A stretch of DNA of 33,678 nucleotides, from positions 1-33,678 of the forward strand of contig JAFTSN010000002.1 in assembly GCA_017467275.1 (NCBI GenBank), written 5' to 3'. Positions 6,136 to 15,563 of the stretch are shown in pieces. This DNA is from Clostridia bacterium. Lineage in GTDB: Bacteria; Bacillota; Clostridia; Christensenellales; Borkfalkiaceae. Each line of letters begins with the position of its first letter. The first letter of the stretch is position 1. The position numbers were made by a program, and so were the translations under genes. The notes under the pieces are model-generated. The model was not told where the DNA came from. It did no database searches and saw nothing but the letters and a program-made list of their open reading frames with translations.

Positions 6136-6211
6136 GGTGTACCCGCTGGGGTTCGAACCCAGACTCGACGGCGTCGGAGGCCGTAATGTTATCCAATTAC
6201 ACTACGAGTAC
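6135..6211 (-). tRNA. tRNA-Arg (anticodon CCG), probable integration target
   Basis: Read on the minus strand, acceptor GTACTCG pairs with CGGGTAC (one G-U pair). The anticodon arm is ACGGC-CTCCGAC-GCCGT with anticodon CCG (reads CGG, Arg), the T arm is CTGGG-TTCGAAC-CCCAG, and CCA is encoded at 6137-6135. The gene is intact with the element abutting its 3' end, as expected when integration recreates the tRNA 3' half. The matching left attachment repeat is not in the window. Confidence 0.95.
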
Positions 6212-6276
6212 GTTGTATATTTTTCAAAGACGTAGCTATATTTTACTATTTTTTGCTTCCTTTTTGCAAGCGTTTA

Positions 6277-6285
6277 TGGTATAAT
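6277..6285 (+). promoter_or_regulatory. Extended -10 promoter of mnmA
   Basis: TGGTATAAT is a perfect extended -10 (TG-N-TATAAT). No convincing -35 hexamer is found at 16-18 bases upstream, which an extended -10 can tolerate. It lies about 95 bases before the mnmA start. Confidence 0.5.
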
Positions 6286-6368
6286 ATTTTCAAAAAGTTT
6301 GAAAATTTTTTTCTTTCGGTCGGTTTTGTGCGGATTCGCATGACGAAATCGGGCGAAATACGTCATAA

Positions 6369-7487
<1,119 letters not shown>

Positions 7488-7531
7488 AAAGCGAGCAAAC
7501 ACCGACCGCCTTTTCAAGCGTCCCCATAGCA

Positions 7532-7568
7532 AAAATACGCGGCTCCCTCGATCGGAGCCGCGTTTTCG
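7532..7568. terminator. Bidirectional terminator between mnmA and the ABC permease
   Basis: The 10-bp stem ACGCGGCTCC / GGAGCCGCGT around a 7-base loop has a run of A upstream and T downstream, so it can serve both convergent genes. Confidence 0.85.
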
Positions 7569-7578
7569 TTGGTTTTTT

Positions 7579-8502
7579 TCAGTCCTTTTTCGGTTTGCTT
7601 TTCAATTTGACAACAAGCAGAAACACCGCCGCCAAAATAATCGCCGTCAACCCCAAAATGAGGAAACAGACAGGGGCAGGTACGAGATTACCGTTAAAAT
7701 AGAAATGGTAGTCAAACCCGTCCTTAACCCCTTTGAGCGCCTCGGCGGGAAGATACGTTGCAAGCTCCCCGATCGCACCGTCCAAAAAGCAACGACGGAA
7801 CAAAACGGTGCCGTAGGTCCCAGGAACAAACCCGACAAAGGTCTGTATCGAGGAGGAAAATTGGGAAATGGGCATATACGCACCGCAGACGAAGCCGTAG
7901 AGCGAGGATACGAGGGTCGCAACAGCGCTCGCCGCGCCTGCCGACTTTAAAAAGGTTTCCACGATAACCGCGAGCAAAGCGCCGAACAGCGTGCACAAAA
8001 CAAGGGTCGCGAGCGCAAGCAAAACGTCCGTAACAGACAAATACCAGCCGCTAAACGCGATATATAAAAGCCCCAACACAAGACAGGCAAGGCAGACGAG
8101 CAGCGTCGAAAACACCGTCGCGATAAAATAGCTCAACGACAAAACCGACCGTTTCACGGGCGTGATCAAAAAATCCTCCACACGTTTTTCCACCTTATCG
8201 GAAACCATGATCGTCTGTGAACAGAACGCAAGCGTGACCGCAGACGTGCCGAGTATGGACGAAATCAGCCACCCCGCCACAAAGCCGTTCACAAGTCGTT
8301 TAGGCGCCGCAATCTCGCCCAAAATCATCTGAAGCGAATCCACGTAAACAGAGCGTAAAAAAGTCGCGAACAGCGCAACCAAAATTAGCGGCGTAATGAG
8401 CGACATAAAAAAGGTTTGCTTATCCTTAAAATACAGCTTCACGTGTCGAGCGACAAGAAATCTCAAATCGTTGAAATCCTTTTTTAACGTTTTCTTATTC
8501 AT
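7579..8502 (-). CDS. ABC-2 type exporter permease
   Basis: The protein has 307 residues from the ATG at 8502, which is the best spaced from the AGGGAGGG site; an ATG two codons upstream is also possible. It shows the ABC-2 fold: a cytoplasmic start (ARHVKLYFKDKQTFFM), then six hydrophobic segments beginning SLITPLILVALFATFL and ending ILGLTAIILAAVFLLVV. The long loop after the first helix and the EKRVEDFLITPVKR segment are typical of DrrB-like permeases. The gene overlaps the ATPase gene by 8 bases, so the two are translationally coupled. The substrate is unknown; drug or peptide export is usual for the family. Confidence 0.88.
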   Translation of the reverse strand: MNKKTLKKDFNDLRFLVARHVKLYFKDKQTFFMSLITPLILVALFATFLRSVYVDSLQMILGEIAAPKRLVNGFVAGWLISSILGTSAVTLAFCSQTIMVSDKVEKRVEDFLITPVKRSVLSLSYFIATVFSTLLVCLACLVLGLLYIAFSGWYLSVTDVLLALATLVLCTLFGALLAVIVETFLKSAGAASAVATLVSSLYGFVCGAYMPISQFSSSIQTFVGFVPGTYGTVLFRRCFLDGAIGELATYLPAEALKGVKDGFDYHFYFNGNLVPAPVCFLILGLTAIILAAVFLLVVKLKSKPKKD

Positions 8503-9421
8503 CTCCATTCCCTCCCTCGAGCGCACGCCCCGTGACCTTTAAAAACACGTCGTCCATCTTGCCTTTTTCCACCTCAAAATCGGAAAACGCCTCGGGATAG
8601 GCGAGAATGAGGCGTTTCGCCGTGCCGACGGAGTCCACCTCAAGCACGGTCACGCCCTCTTTCCGTTCGGCGTTCAGCACCTCTTTTTCAATCATTTTCT
8701 CTAACGCCTCGCCGCCGCCGTAAACCTTGATAAAATCGGAGGCGTATTCGTTTTTCAGTCCGACGGGAGTGCCCTGCGCCGCAACTTTGCCCTTATCGAG
8801 AATCACGACGTAATCTGCCTCTGCGGCTTCCTCCATATAGTGCGTGGTCAAAAAGACGGTCAAACCCGTCTCCTTTCGGAGCTTTTCCACGCACGCCCAA
8901 ACATTTTGCCTCGTCTTGGGGTCAAGCCCCGTCGTCGGCTCGTCGAGAACGAGAATTTTCGGTCGGTGCAACAATGCCCGCGCAACGTCGATCCGCCGTT
9001 TCTGCCCGCCTGAAAGTTTCCCCAAGGGACGGCGAAGCAGCTCGTCTAATTCAAGCAACGCACAAAGCTCTTTAAGCCGCACATCAAACGCCTTGCCCGT
9101 CAACCCGTAGAGCGCGGCTTTAAAGCGCAGATTGTCAAAAACGGTGAGCTCCTTATCCAGAGCTCCGTTTTGGAAAACAACGCCGATTTTCGCCTTTACA
9201 CAGTCGGGATTTTCCTCGATGTTCACGCCGTCCACCTCGACCATGCCCCCGTCCTTTTGCAAAATACCGCAAAGGATATTGATGGTGGTGCTCTTTCCCG
9301 CACCGTTCACGCCAAGAAAGGCAAACAGCTCTCCCTCCCGCACCTCAAAGGACAGGTCATCAACGGCAACGACGTCTTTAAACGCTTTTTTTAAACCCGT
9401 CACTTGAATAATTGCACGCAT
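8495..9421 (-). CDS. ABC exporter ATPase (DrrA-like)
   Basis: The protein has 308 residues from MRAIIQVTG, preceded by AAGGAG; the open frame runs 11 codons further but lacks a site. Walker A GVNGAGKST is at 37-45, signature LSGGQ at 136-140, Walker B ILVLDE at 156-161 and the H-loop His at 194. The C-terminal part (about 225-308) is the extra domain of DrrA-like ATPases that pairs with ABC-2 permeases. It is first in a two-gene operon under a consensus promoter carrying a palindrome over its -10 box. Confidence 0.93.
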   Translation of the reverse strand: MRAIIQVTGLKKAFKDVVAVDDLSFEVREGELFAFLGVNGAGKSTTINILCGILQKDGGMVEVDGVNIEENPDCVKAKIGVVFQNGALDKELTVFDNLRFKAALYGLTGKAFDVRLKELCALLELDELLRRPLGKLSGGQKRRIDVARALLHRPKILVLDEPTTGLDPKTRQNVWACVEKLRKETGLTVFLTTHYMEEAAEADYVVILDKGKVAAQGTPVGLKNEYASDFIKVYGGGEALEKMIEKEVLNAERKEGVTVLEVDSVGTAKRLILAYPEAFSDFEVEKGKMDDVFLKVTGRALEGGNGDE

Positions 9422-9454
9422 TATAAACTCCTTCTGTCTCTTTATTTTTTTCAT

Positions 9455-9494
9455 GTGATATTAAAATGATATCACTTTAGCGGGCTCTTGTCAA
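9455..9494 (-). promoter_or_regulatory. ABC exporter promoter with palindromic operator over the -10
   Basis: On the minus strand TTGACA (9494-9489), 17 bases, then TATCAT (9471-9466). The dyad GTGATAT-N7-ATATCAC (9455-9475) overlaps the -10 box, so a dimeric repressor bound there would block transcription. No regulator gene sits next to it in the window. Confidence 0.75.
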
Positions 9495-9601
9495 GTATTA
9501 TTTATAAAAATTCGCTTAGCCAAGTCAATCTAATCGGTAACAAAATCTTAAACGGCATCATAAATTATTCGGTGGAGAAGGAAAATTTTTCCGTAACCCT
9601 C

Positions 9602-9630
9602 TTGACAATCCCTCTGAACTATTATATAAT
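9602..9630 (+). promoter_or_regulatory. Consensus promoter of the large lipoprotein gene
   Basis: TTGACA (9602-9607), exactly 17 bases, TATAAT (9625-9630). The -10 box runs into three 13-base repeats, suggesting tight control of a strong promoter. Confidence 0.85.
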
Positions 9631-9666
9631 CATGGTATATAATCATGATGTACAATCATGGTATAT
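9628..9666. repeat. Three tandem 13-bp repeats at the lipoprotein transcription start
   Basis: AATCATGGTATAT, AATCATGATGTAC and AATCATGGTATAT follow one another without gap; copies 1 and 3 are identical. The array starts inside the -10 box and covers the expected start site, so it is a likely operator array or a recent slippage expansion. Confidence 0.7.
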
Positions 9667-9695
9667 TATAAAACAAATTCACGGAGGTTTACTCG

Positions 9696-11282
9696 ATGAA
9701 GAAAAAATTAACCGTTGTCATAGCCGCAGCTTTGACGATAACCACATGCCTTTCTATGACCGCTTGTAAAGGCAGTAATAGCGTAAGCGGGTTAATCCCC
9801 AAAACCAAGGGCAAATACTCGATTGCCGTTAAAGAAATCACGAATTTTTCGAGCGAGTTCAATTATAGCAAAATACAAAGCGCTGATTCCAACGGCGTCG
9901 TGCTTCTCTCGAAAACGGCAAAAAACGTCTCCGACCCCGCCACCGCAATCCCCACGTATACCCTTTATAACGTCGGCAAAAATAAGGACGTGGTCAGCGA
10001 CGTCACCGAAACGATCGAACAAATCAACGACACGCTGTACTGCACCTATAACAGCGCGGCGGAAACCTACACGCTCTACGATTCCGCAAGCGGCGTCTAT
10101 GCTTCGGACGTGAATGGCACGATTGACGACATAAACGGTATTTTCACGTATAAAGACGGCACACGCATCTACGTTGCGCCGAACGGCAAGGTCAAGAAGG
10201 AAACTAACCCCTTTGATAAAATCCTTTCCAAAAACGCGACGAAGATCGGCGATTATTATCTCGAGCAAGCCAACGAGGACGGCACGCTCGACATTTACAA
10301 CAAAAAGGGCGAATGGAAGCGCACCGTGAATTTGAAAACCGAGCTGGATATTCCCGCCACGGCAACCCTGACAAGCACTTGGACGGTCGAAAACAGGATC
10401 TTCTTCCAGATCACGCGCGCCCTTCCCGACACCGAGACCGACTACGATTATTATGAAAACGCAACCAAGTGGGACCTCGACACGTTCTATTATAATTTTG
10501 AACGGGGCACGAGCAAAGAACTGAAAAAATTCAATTATTACGTAAGCAACGTAAACCAATACAGTTCTTGGAATGACCGTACCGCCGTTGCCACCGTGCA
10601 AAAAATCAACGATAAGGCGTTGGGACAGAAGCACGTGCAGTCCTTCAACAAAAACGGTAAAGTTGCAGTCGATCTTCAAAAGCTTGTTCCCGGCGCAACG
10701 AGCGCATTCCTGATCGACACAGAAAAAATCGCTCTTTTCAACGGCACCGATTACGCATACGTTTATAAGGGCGCCAAGCGCGTTGCGACAATCCCCAGCA
10801 GCTACCAACTCATCGGCAATTACGTTTATGATTACTCCTATTCCGATCAAACGTTGGATATTTTCGATTTCAAAGGCAAATCTGTTTTAAGCGTTGAGGG
10901 CTCCGTTCCCGAAAGCACGACCTATAACCAACAACTCATTTACTCCGTGAAACCCAAAGTCACGGAAGAAACCCCGACAACGTATACCTCCTTCTATGTT
11001 TTCAATCCGAAAAAAGGCACTTCCACGCTGATCGGAACAAACTCCGAAACGGTGACGTATGAGCCTGACGAGTTCGGCTATAACGTTCAAACGGTTTCGG
11101 GTGCGGTCACGACGAACGAATATCATTTCTACGGCTGCGACACCGTCCTCAACGGCGAATTCGACGAGCTCTTCTCTTATTATAACTTGAATAAAGGAAA
11201 AGCTTACACAATTATCGAGGTGGAAAACAACGGCGTTACCGCCTTCTATTCAATCGTTGTTTCTTTCCCTTATATAAAATAG
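9696..11282 (+). CDS. Large secreted lipoprotein, unknown function, possible beta-propeller
   Basis: The protein has 528 residues, with GGAGG upstream. Residues 1-23 are a lipoprotein signal (MKKKLTVVIAAALTITTCLS) ending in lipobox MTAC with Cys24. The mature part has repeating strand-turn-strand units (YTLYNVGKNKDV, YTLYDSASGVYA, LDIYNKKGEWKR, LDIFDFKGKSVL, FYVFNPKKGTS) spaced by roughly 40-80 residues, which suggests a beta-propeller. No catalytic motif is visible. It is monocistronic between a strong promoter with a repeat array and a terminator. Its exact role is unknown; an extracellular binding protein is possible. Confidence 0.7.
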   Translation: MKKKLTVVIAAALTITTCLSMTACKGSNSVSGLIPKTKGKYSIAVKEITNFSSEFNYSKIQSADSNGVVLLSKTAKNVSDPATAIPTYTLYNVGKNKDVVSDVTETIEQINDTLYCTYNSAAETYTLYDSASGVYASDVNGTIDDINGIFTYKDGTRIYVAPNGKVKKETNPFDKILSKNATKIGDYYLEQANEDGTLDIYNKKGEWKRTVNLKTELDIPATATLTSTWTVENRIFFQITRALPDTETDYDYYENATKWDLDTFYYNFERGTSKELKKFNYYVSNVNQYSSWNDRTAVATVQKINDKALGQKHVQSFNKNGKVAVDLQKLVPGATSAFLIDTEKIALFNGTDYAYVYKGAKRVATIPSSYQLIGNYVYDYSYSDQTLDIFDFKGKSVLSVEGSVPESTTYNQQLIYSVKPKVTEETPTTYTSFYVFNPKKGTSTLIGTNSETVTYEPDEFGYNVQTVSGAVTTNEYHFYGCDTVLNGEFDELFSYYNLNKGKAYTIIEVENNGVTAFYSIVVSFPYIK

Positions 11283-11297
11283 TTCTCCTAAATAAGG

Positions 11298-11337
11298 AAA
11301 AGGTCCTGTAGCCTTGCTGCTTTAGGACCTTTTCTTT
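11298..11337 (+). terminator. Terminator of the large lipoprotein gene
   Basis: AAAAGGTCCT and AGGACCTTTT form a 10-bp stem around a 16-base loop, followed by CTTTT. Confidence 0.8.
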
Positions 11338-11401
11338 TGGTTGTCACCGATCTTTCGACAAGTCAAACACGTTAACTAAATTTTCAGTAAATGCTTTAGA
11401 G

Positions 11402-11432
11402 AAAAAAACACGGGCACATACCCGTGTTTTTT
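11402..11432 (-). terminator. Terminator of the SecB-like gene
   Basis: The stem ACACGGG / CCCGTGT with a 6-base loop is flanked by A-runs and T-runs, ending 11 bases from the stop codon of the leftward gene. Confidence 0.8.
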
Positions 11433-11442
11433 ACGTTTACTT

Positions 11443-11895
11443 TCAGTTCAGCACTTCGGGACCGTTGAAGCTCAAGGGACCCGACCCCGCCTCGCCGCGA
11501 TCCTCGGGGAACATGGTGCCCGCGGGAATAACGGGAAGAATCAAGGGATTGATAAACGCGTTTGCCGTGAGCGCAGAAACGGCGCTTCTCAAATAGGGAT
11601 ATACGATCTCCGTCGTGGAAATCGCAAGGATCTGTCTGTCCTCGTCCGTCTCGACCTCCTCCGCTTCAAAGATACCCACAAGGCGCGCCTTTAAGTTAAA
11701 GGGCTTGGGCTCGGCTTCAGTGGACTCCACTTTCACTTCGAGGGAAACGAAGTAAAGCTTGTCATTTTCCTGAACGCGGCGAATGGTGCGCGAAAATTGG
11801 GGTTTGATCTCAAATTTTGCGTTTCTGTCCATTTTCACCCTGTTCATCGTGTAGGTAAGTTCTTCGGCAGTGATGCCTCTCAATGCGTATTTCAT
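11443..11895 (-). CDS. SecB-like export chaperone
   Basis: The 150-residue protein matches the SecB fold: an N-terminal strand region (FEIKPQFSRTIRR, KLYFVSLEVKVES), then FNLKARLVGIFEAEEVE, and the signature helix-loop YPYLRSAVSALTANAFINPLILP, equivalent to the conserved FPYAR...G.FP.L.L.P region of E. coli SecB. Such tetrameric chaperones hold unfolded proteins, classically for SecA. SecB is typical of Gram-negative bacteria. Here it is single, divergent from a large ABC protein with a shared promoter region, and no toxin-antitoxin pair is next to it. A GAGG lies about 18 bases from the ATG, so the ribosome site is poor. Confidence 0.75.
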   Translation of the reverse strand: MKYALRGITAEELTYTMNRVKMDRNAKFEIKPQFSRTIRRVQENDKLYFVSLEVKVESTEAEPKPFNLKARLVGIFEAEEVETDEDRQILAISTTEIVYPYLRSAVSALTANAFINPLILPVIPAGTMFPEDRGEAGSGPLSFNGPEVLN

Positions 11896-11930
11896 AATTA
11901 AAAATACCCGTCCTCATATTTATTTTCTTC

Positions 11931-11960
11931 ATTATAGCACACCGCCCCGAACTTTGTCAA
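11931..11960 (-). promoter_or_regulatory. Promoter of the SecB-like gene
   Basis: On the minus strand TTGACA (11960-11955), 18 bases, TATAAT (11936-11931). Confidence 0.8.
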
Positions 11961-11995
11961 CGCTTTTCCCGTGGCGAAAATTTTATTTCATACGC

Positions 11996-12025
11996 TTGAC
12001 ACGGGTTTTTTCTCTATGCTATAAT
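11996..12025 (+). promoter_or_regulatory. Promoter of the fused ABC transporter gene
   Basis: TTGACA (11996-12001), 18 bases, TATAAT (12020-12025), about 24 bases before the ATG and its AAAGGAGG site. It is back to back with the SecB-like promoter. Confidence 0.8.
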
Positions 12026-12048
12026 CATTCTACAAAGGAGGTTAAACA

Positions 12049-15000
12049 ATGCTTGAAGTAAAGAATTTAACCAAGATCTACAAAACGAAGGGCGGCGCGG
12101 CAGTCAATGCGCTCGACGGCGTTTCCGTCCGCTTCCCCGAAAAGGGCATGGTGTTCCTTCTCGGCAAGAGCGGTAGCGGTAAGTCCACGCTGCTCAACGT
12201 CACGGGCGGTCTCGACTCCCCGACGAGCGGCGAAATAATTGTCAAGGGCAGAAGCAGTAAGGACTTTTCCCAGAGCGATTTCGACAGCTACCGCAACACC
12301 TTTATCGGGTTTATCTTCCAAGAATATAACATTTTAAACGAATTCACGGTCGAGGACAACATCGCCCTCGCGCTCGAGCTTCAGGGAAAGCCCAAGGACA
12401 AAAAGGCGATTGCGGAGCTTTTAGAGCAGGTCGATCTCGTCGGCTATGCCAAGCGCAAGCCCAACACCCTGTCGGGCGGTCAAAAGCAACGTATTGCAAT
12501 CGCCCGCGCGCTCATTAAATCCCCCGAGATTATCATGGCGGACGAACCGACGGGCGCACTTGACTCCGCGACGGGCAAGCAGGTGTTCGACACCTTGAAA
12601 AAGCTCTCCTTGGAAAAGCTTGTGATCGTCGTTTCTCACGACCGCGAATTCGCCGAGCAGTACGGCGATCGGATCATCAAGCTCAAGGACGGCAAAATCC
12701 TCTCCGACGTGAGCAAGGTCAACGAGAAGCAAAACGCCGTCAGCGAAAACGTGACGGTGGTCGGCGAAAGCACGATCTGCGTAAAGGACGGCAAACGCCT
12801 CACACAGACGGATTTCGACTACATAAAAGCCTTTCTCGCAAAAACGGACGGCTCGGTCATGATCGCAAACGGCGAAAAGGAGATTTCCGATTTCAAAAAA
12901 GCGAGCCGCATCACGGACGACGGTGAAAAGGAAACCTTTAAAGAAACGGACGAAAACGCGTTCCCAAAAAAAGCCTACACGGAAGCGGACAGCAAGTTTA
13001 TCCGCTCCAAGCTCCCCGCCCGCCATGCCATGAAAATCGGCGTTTCGGGGCTCAAAAGCAAGCCGCTCCGTCTGTTCTTCACGGTTCTGCTCTGCTCGGT
13101 GGCGTTCATTCTTTTCGGTATGGTGTCCACGCTCTCCCTCTATAATAGCGACTCCACCTTCCGTCAGACTCTCAAGGACTCCTCTCTCACGTCCATTTCC
13201 CTGGAAAAGGAATATCAAACCCACGTCACCTATTACTACGGCGGGACGTCAGACAGCTATAAAAACACGAATTACGCCCGTTTTACCAAGGAAGAAGCGG
13301 CGGCTTATGCGGAAACGTTCGGCTCGGACACCTTCGGCGCAGTGGCGGCAAACGTTTCGATCAACCTGCAAAACACGACCTCCGGCTATTGGGTAAACCG
13401 CGTGAACTGCTTTGCGTATCTGCCCGAAAACAACACCCTGCGCCAAAAGATCAGCGGAAATTATCCCACGGCGAATAACGAGGTCGTCATCTCCACCTAC
13501 GTTGCGGATATGATCCTCGAGTGCAAGATCTACGATCCTTCCACGGGTCAACCGATGGAGCTGGACACACGTCAGGATATTATCGGCAAAACTCTCTCTA
13601 TCAACGGCTATTCCTATAAAGTCACGGGGCTCATCGACAGCGGTAAGCTCCCCGAAAAATACGACGCGCTAAAGGATAACGCCAACCGATCGTGGAAGCT
13701 GGAATCAGCGTTTCAGGCTGAACTGAGCGACGGGCTCCATCTCATTTTGTTCGTCAGCGAATCGCACATTGAAGCATCGTCTGTCTCCAATCATCGGGAT
13801 AAGATAAACGATTACCGCTCCCTCTTTTTCGTCATGGAGAAAAACAGCGAGGGCGCCTACGATTTTGAGAAGTCCTATAAACACGGGTATTATTCGCCCG
13901 TCACCGATCTTTCCACGAGCGAAACGACCTTCTTAACCGCAGGTAAAACCTCCGTTTCTGACGGAGAAGCGGTGATCAGCCGCGTGCAGCTTCTCCTTCA
14001 GCTTGAAAACGCAATGAATCAGAAGTCCGACGAATACGCAACCAATTATTACGCGGCTTTTAACGAGATGGAAGCTTTTGAAGATCAGCATCAGAGCGTC
14101 AGCGGTATTTACAATTGGCAGTACGCCGCCGAAAACGATCCAAGCCTTTTCCCCAACGAGGGCGACGAGGGCTATGCGGTCTATCTTGAATGGAAAACCC
14201 TCTACGATCGGCAAGCTTCTTTTCAGGAAAAACTGCACGAAATTTCCTACGGCGGCACCCTGCGCACGCTTCTCAACGAGCTCAACCGCGGCTATAAGGA
14301 AATTTACAACGAAGAAACGGGCTTTCAGCAAATCTCCCTGACCGCCAACGAGATCGAAGAAAAAGCGAACACCCTTCTTGACTGGATGCGTGAAGAAAAC
14401 GTTTCGCTCTCCTTTGCCGCCAAGGTCCTCGACGCGAAAAACAGCGTGACTACAGGCGAAGTAAGGGAATTTACCGTGGTCGGCGTGACGGGCATGTACG
14501 AGGTTGGCACTTCTTCTTACGAATTCTGCCAGTGGCTCTCCGATGGCGATTTCTCCTATTTCTGGGAAACGCAGAAGCCGCTTTTAGAACACTATGAGGA
14601 AACCACCACGAAATATCGGGAGGAAAATGGTGCAATCTACAGCACGATCTTCCTTGCCTACGACCACTCGGATAAAGCGACGAACGAGCTCGTGAATATC
14701 CGTAAAAACGCCAAATTCGACGAAAACGACGTCAGAATCAGCCTTTCCAATACTCTCACGGAAAACTTGGAAATGGTGGATGACATGGTGAAAAGCCTGT
14801 CCAAGGTGTTCCTCTATATCGGCTTGGTTTTGGCAGTGTTCGCAGCCCTGCTCCTCTCCAATTTCATTTCCGTTTCCATCAGCTATAAGAAAAAGGAGAT
14901 CGGCATCCTGCGCGCGGTCGGCGCAAGAAGTCTGGACGTATTTAAGATCTTCTTCTCCGAATCCTTTGTGATCGCGGCAATCTGCATCGTGCTGTCCGCG

Positions 15001-15195
15001 ATCGGCAGCGTTATTCTCTGCAACAGCTTGAATGCAGAGGTCGGCGCATCCCTCGGTGCGTCCCTGTTCGTATTCGGACCTCTTTCCATCCTCTTTTTGA
15101 TCGGCATTGCTCTTCTCACGGCGTTCATAGCCACTTTCCTGCCCGTGTATCTTGCGGCAAGAAAGAAACCCGTCGATTCGATTAGAGCGTTATAA
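12049..15195 (+). CDS. Fused ABC ATPase/FtsX-type permease (MacB/BceAB-like)
   Basis: The protein has 1048 residues, with AAAGGAGG upstream. Residues 1-225 are an ABC ATPase of the LolD/MacB class: Walker A GKSGSGKST at 39-47, LSGGQ at 141-145, Walker B IIMADE at 161-166 and H-loop His197. A linker leads to a first membrane helix at about 345-367 (LRLFFTVLLCSVAFILFGMV), then a large extracellular region of some 550 residues. Three C-terminal helices follow (IGLVLAVFAALLLSNFISVS; IAAICIVLSAIGSVIL; ILFLIGIALLTAFIATFLPVY) with the conserved KEIGILRAVGA FtsX motif. Such transporters move or sense molecules at the outer face; substrate and partner are not evident. Monocistronic. Confidence 0.92.
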   Translation: MLEVKNLTKIYKTKGGAAVNALDGVSVRFPEKGMVFLLGKSGSGKSTLLNVTGGLDSPTSGEIIVKGRSSKDFSQSDFDSYRNTFIGFIFQEYNILNEFTVEDNIALALELQGKPKDKKAIAELLEQVDLVGYAKRKPNTLSGGQKQRIAIARALIKSPEIIMADEPTGALDSATGKQVFDTLKKLSLEKLVIVVSHDREFAEQYGDRIIKLKDGKILSDVSKVNEKQNAVSENVTVVGESTICVKDGKRLTQTDFDYIKAFLAKTDGSVMIANGEKEISDFKKASRITDDGEKETFKETDENAFPKKAYTEADSKFIRSKLPARHAMKIGVSGLKSKPLRLFFTVLLCSVAFILFGMVSTLSLYNSDSTFRQTLKDSSLTSISLEKEYQTHVTYYYGGTSDSYKNTNYARFTKEEAAAYAETFGSDTFGAVAANVSINLQNTTSGYWVNRVNCFAYLPENNTLRQKISGNYPTANNEVVISTYVADMILECKIYDPSTGQPMELDTRQDIIGKTLSINGYSYKVTGLIDSGKLPEKYDALKDNANRSWKLESAFQAELSDGLHLILFVSESHIEASSVSNHRDKINDYRSLFFVMEKNSEGAYDFEKSYKHGYYSPVTDLSTSETTFLTAGKTSVSDGEAVISRVQLLLQLENAMNQKSDEYATNYYAAFNEMEAFEDQHQSVSGIYNWQYAAENDPSLFPNEGDEGYAVYLEWKTLYDRQASFQEKLHEISYGGTLRTLLNELNRGYKEIYNEETGFQQISLTANEIEEKANTLLDWMREENVSLSFAAKVLDAKNSVTTGEVREFTVVGVTGMYEVGTSSYEFCQWLSDGDFSYFWETQKPLLEHYEETTTKYREENGAIYSTIFLAYDHSDKATNELVNIRKNAKFDENDVRISLSNTLTENLEMVDDMVKSLSKVFLYIGLVLAVFAALLLSNFISVSISYKKKEIGILRAVGARSLDVFKIFFSESFVIAAICIVLSAIGSVILCNSLNAEVGASLGASLFVFGPLSILFLIGIALLTAFIATFLPVYLAARKKPVDSIRAL

Positions 15196-15222
15196 GAAAG
15201 ATTGCGGCGACGTTTACAAACC

Positions 15223-15252
15223 GTGCCCCGTCGAAAGGCGGGGCACTTTTTT
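15223..15252 (+). terminator. Terminator of the fused ABC gene
   Basis: GTGCCCCG and CGGGGCAC form an 8-bp stem around an 8-base loop, followed directly by six T residues. Confidence 0.9.
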
Positions 15253-15283
15253 ATAAAATTTTTTAAAAAGGGCATAAAAACGC

Positions 15284-15312
15284 TTGCGTTTTAAAACAAG
15301 ATATGCTATAGT
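15284..15312 (+). promoter_or_regulatory. tRNA-Gly promoter
   Basis: TTGCGT (15284-15289), 17 bases, TATAGT (15307-15312), about 36 bases before the tRNA 5' end. Confidence 0.65.
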
Positions 15313-15347
15313 AATTAAGCTTTCCGAAAGGAAAAGCGGAGCAATAT

Positions 15348-15422
15348 GCGGGAATAGCTCAGTGGTAGAGCGTCACCTTGCCAAGGTGAATGTCGCGGGT
15401 TCGAGTCTCGTTTCCCGCTCCA
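15348..15422 (+). tRNA. tRNA-Gly (anticodon GCC)
   Basis: Acceptor GCGGGAA pairs with TTCCCGC. The anticodon arm TCACC-TTGCCAA-GGTGA gives GCC (reads GGC, Gly). The T arm is near GCGGG-TTCGAGT-CTCGT, and CCA is encoded at 15420-15422. It is a lone tRNA with its own promoter and terminator. Confidence 0.96.
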
Positions 15423-15425
15423 AAA

Positions 15426-15462
15426 AACAACAGGTACTCAAATGAGTATCTGTTGTTTTTTT
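15426..15462 (+). terminator. Terminator after tRNA-Gly
   Basis: A 12-bp stem (CAACAGGTACTC with GAGTATCTGTTG, one G-U pair) around AAAT is followed by seven T residues. The stretch from here to 15563 shows no gene I can support. Confidence 0.85.
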
Positions 15463-15563
15463 GTTGTCCAAATACAAACAGGGCTGGAGCGCAGAGATGT
15501 TTTTGCAAACGCAAAATGCCTTTGCCTCTCACTGAAACCAGCGACTTATTTAAGAAAAATTTT

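Noticed and set aside
9792-10850. 352-residue open frame on the minus strand
   Set aside because: It lies entirely inside the lipoprotein gene in antisense, has no ribosome site and a biased Val/Phe/Arg composition typical of a shadow frame.
12421-13224. 267-residue minus-strand frame
   Set aside because: It is antisense to the ABC ATPase/permease fusion, which has a complete set of Walker motifs.
15464-15563. Possible gene remnant after tRNA-Gly
   Set aside because: It is somewhat GC-rich and has a small TTTTGC/GCAAAA hairpin, but no frame shows recognisable protein similarity.
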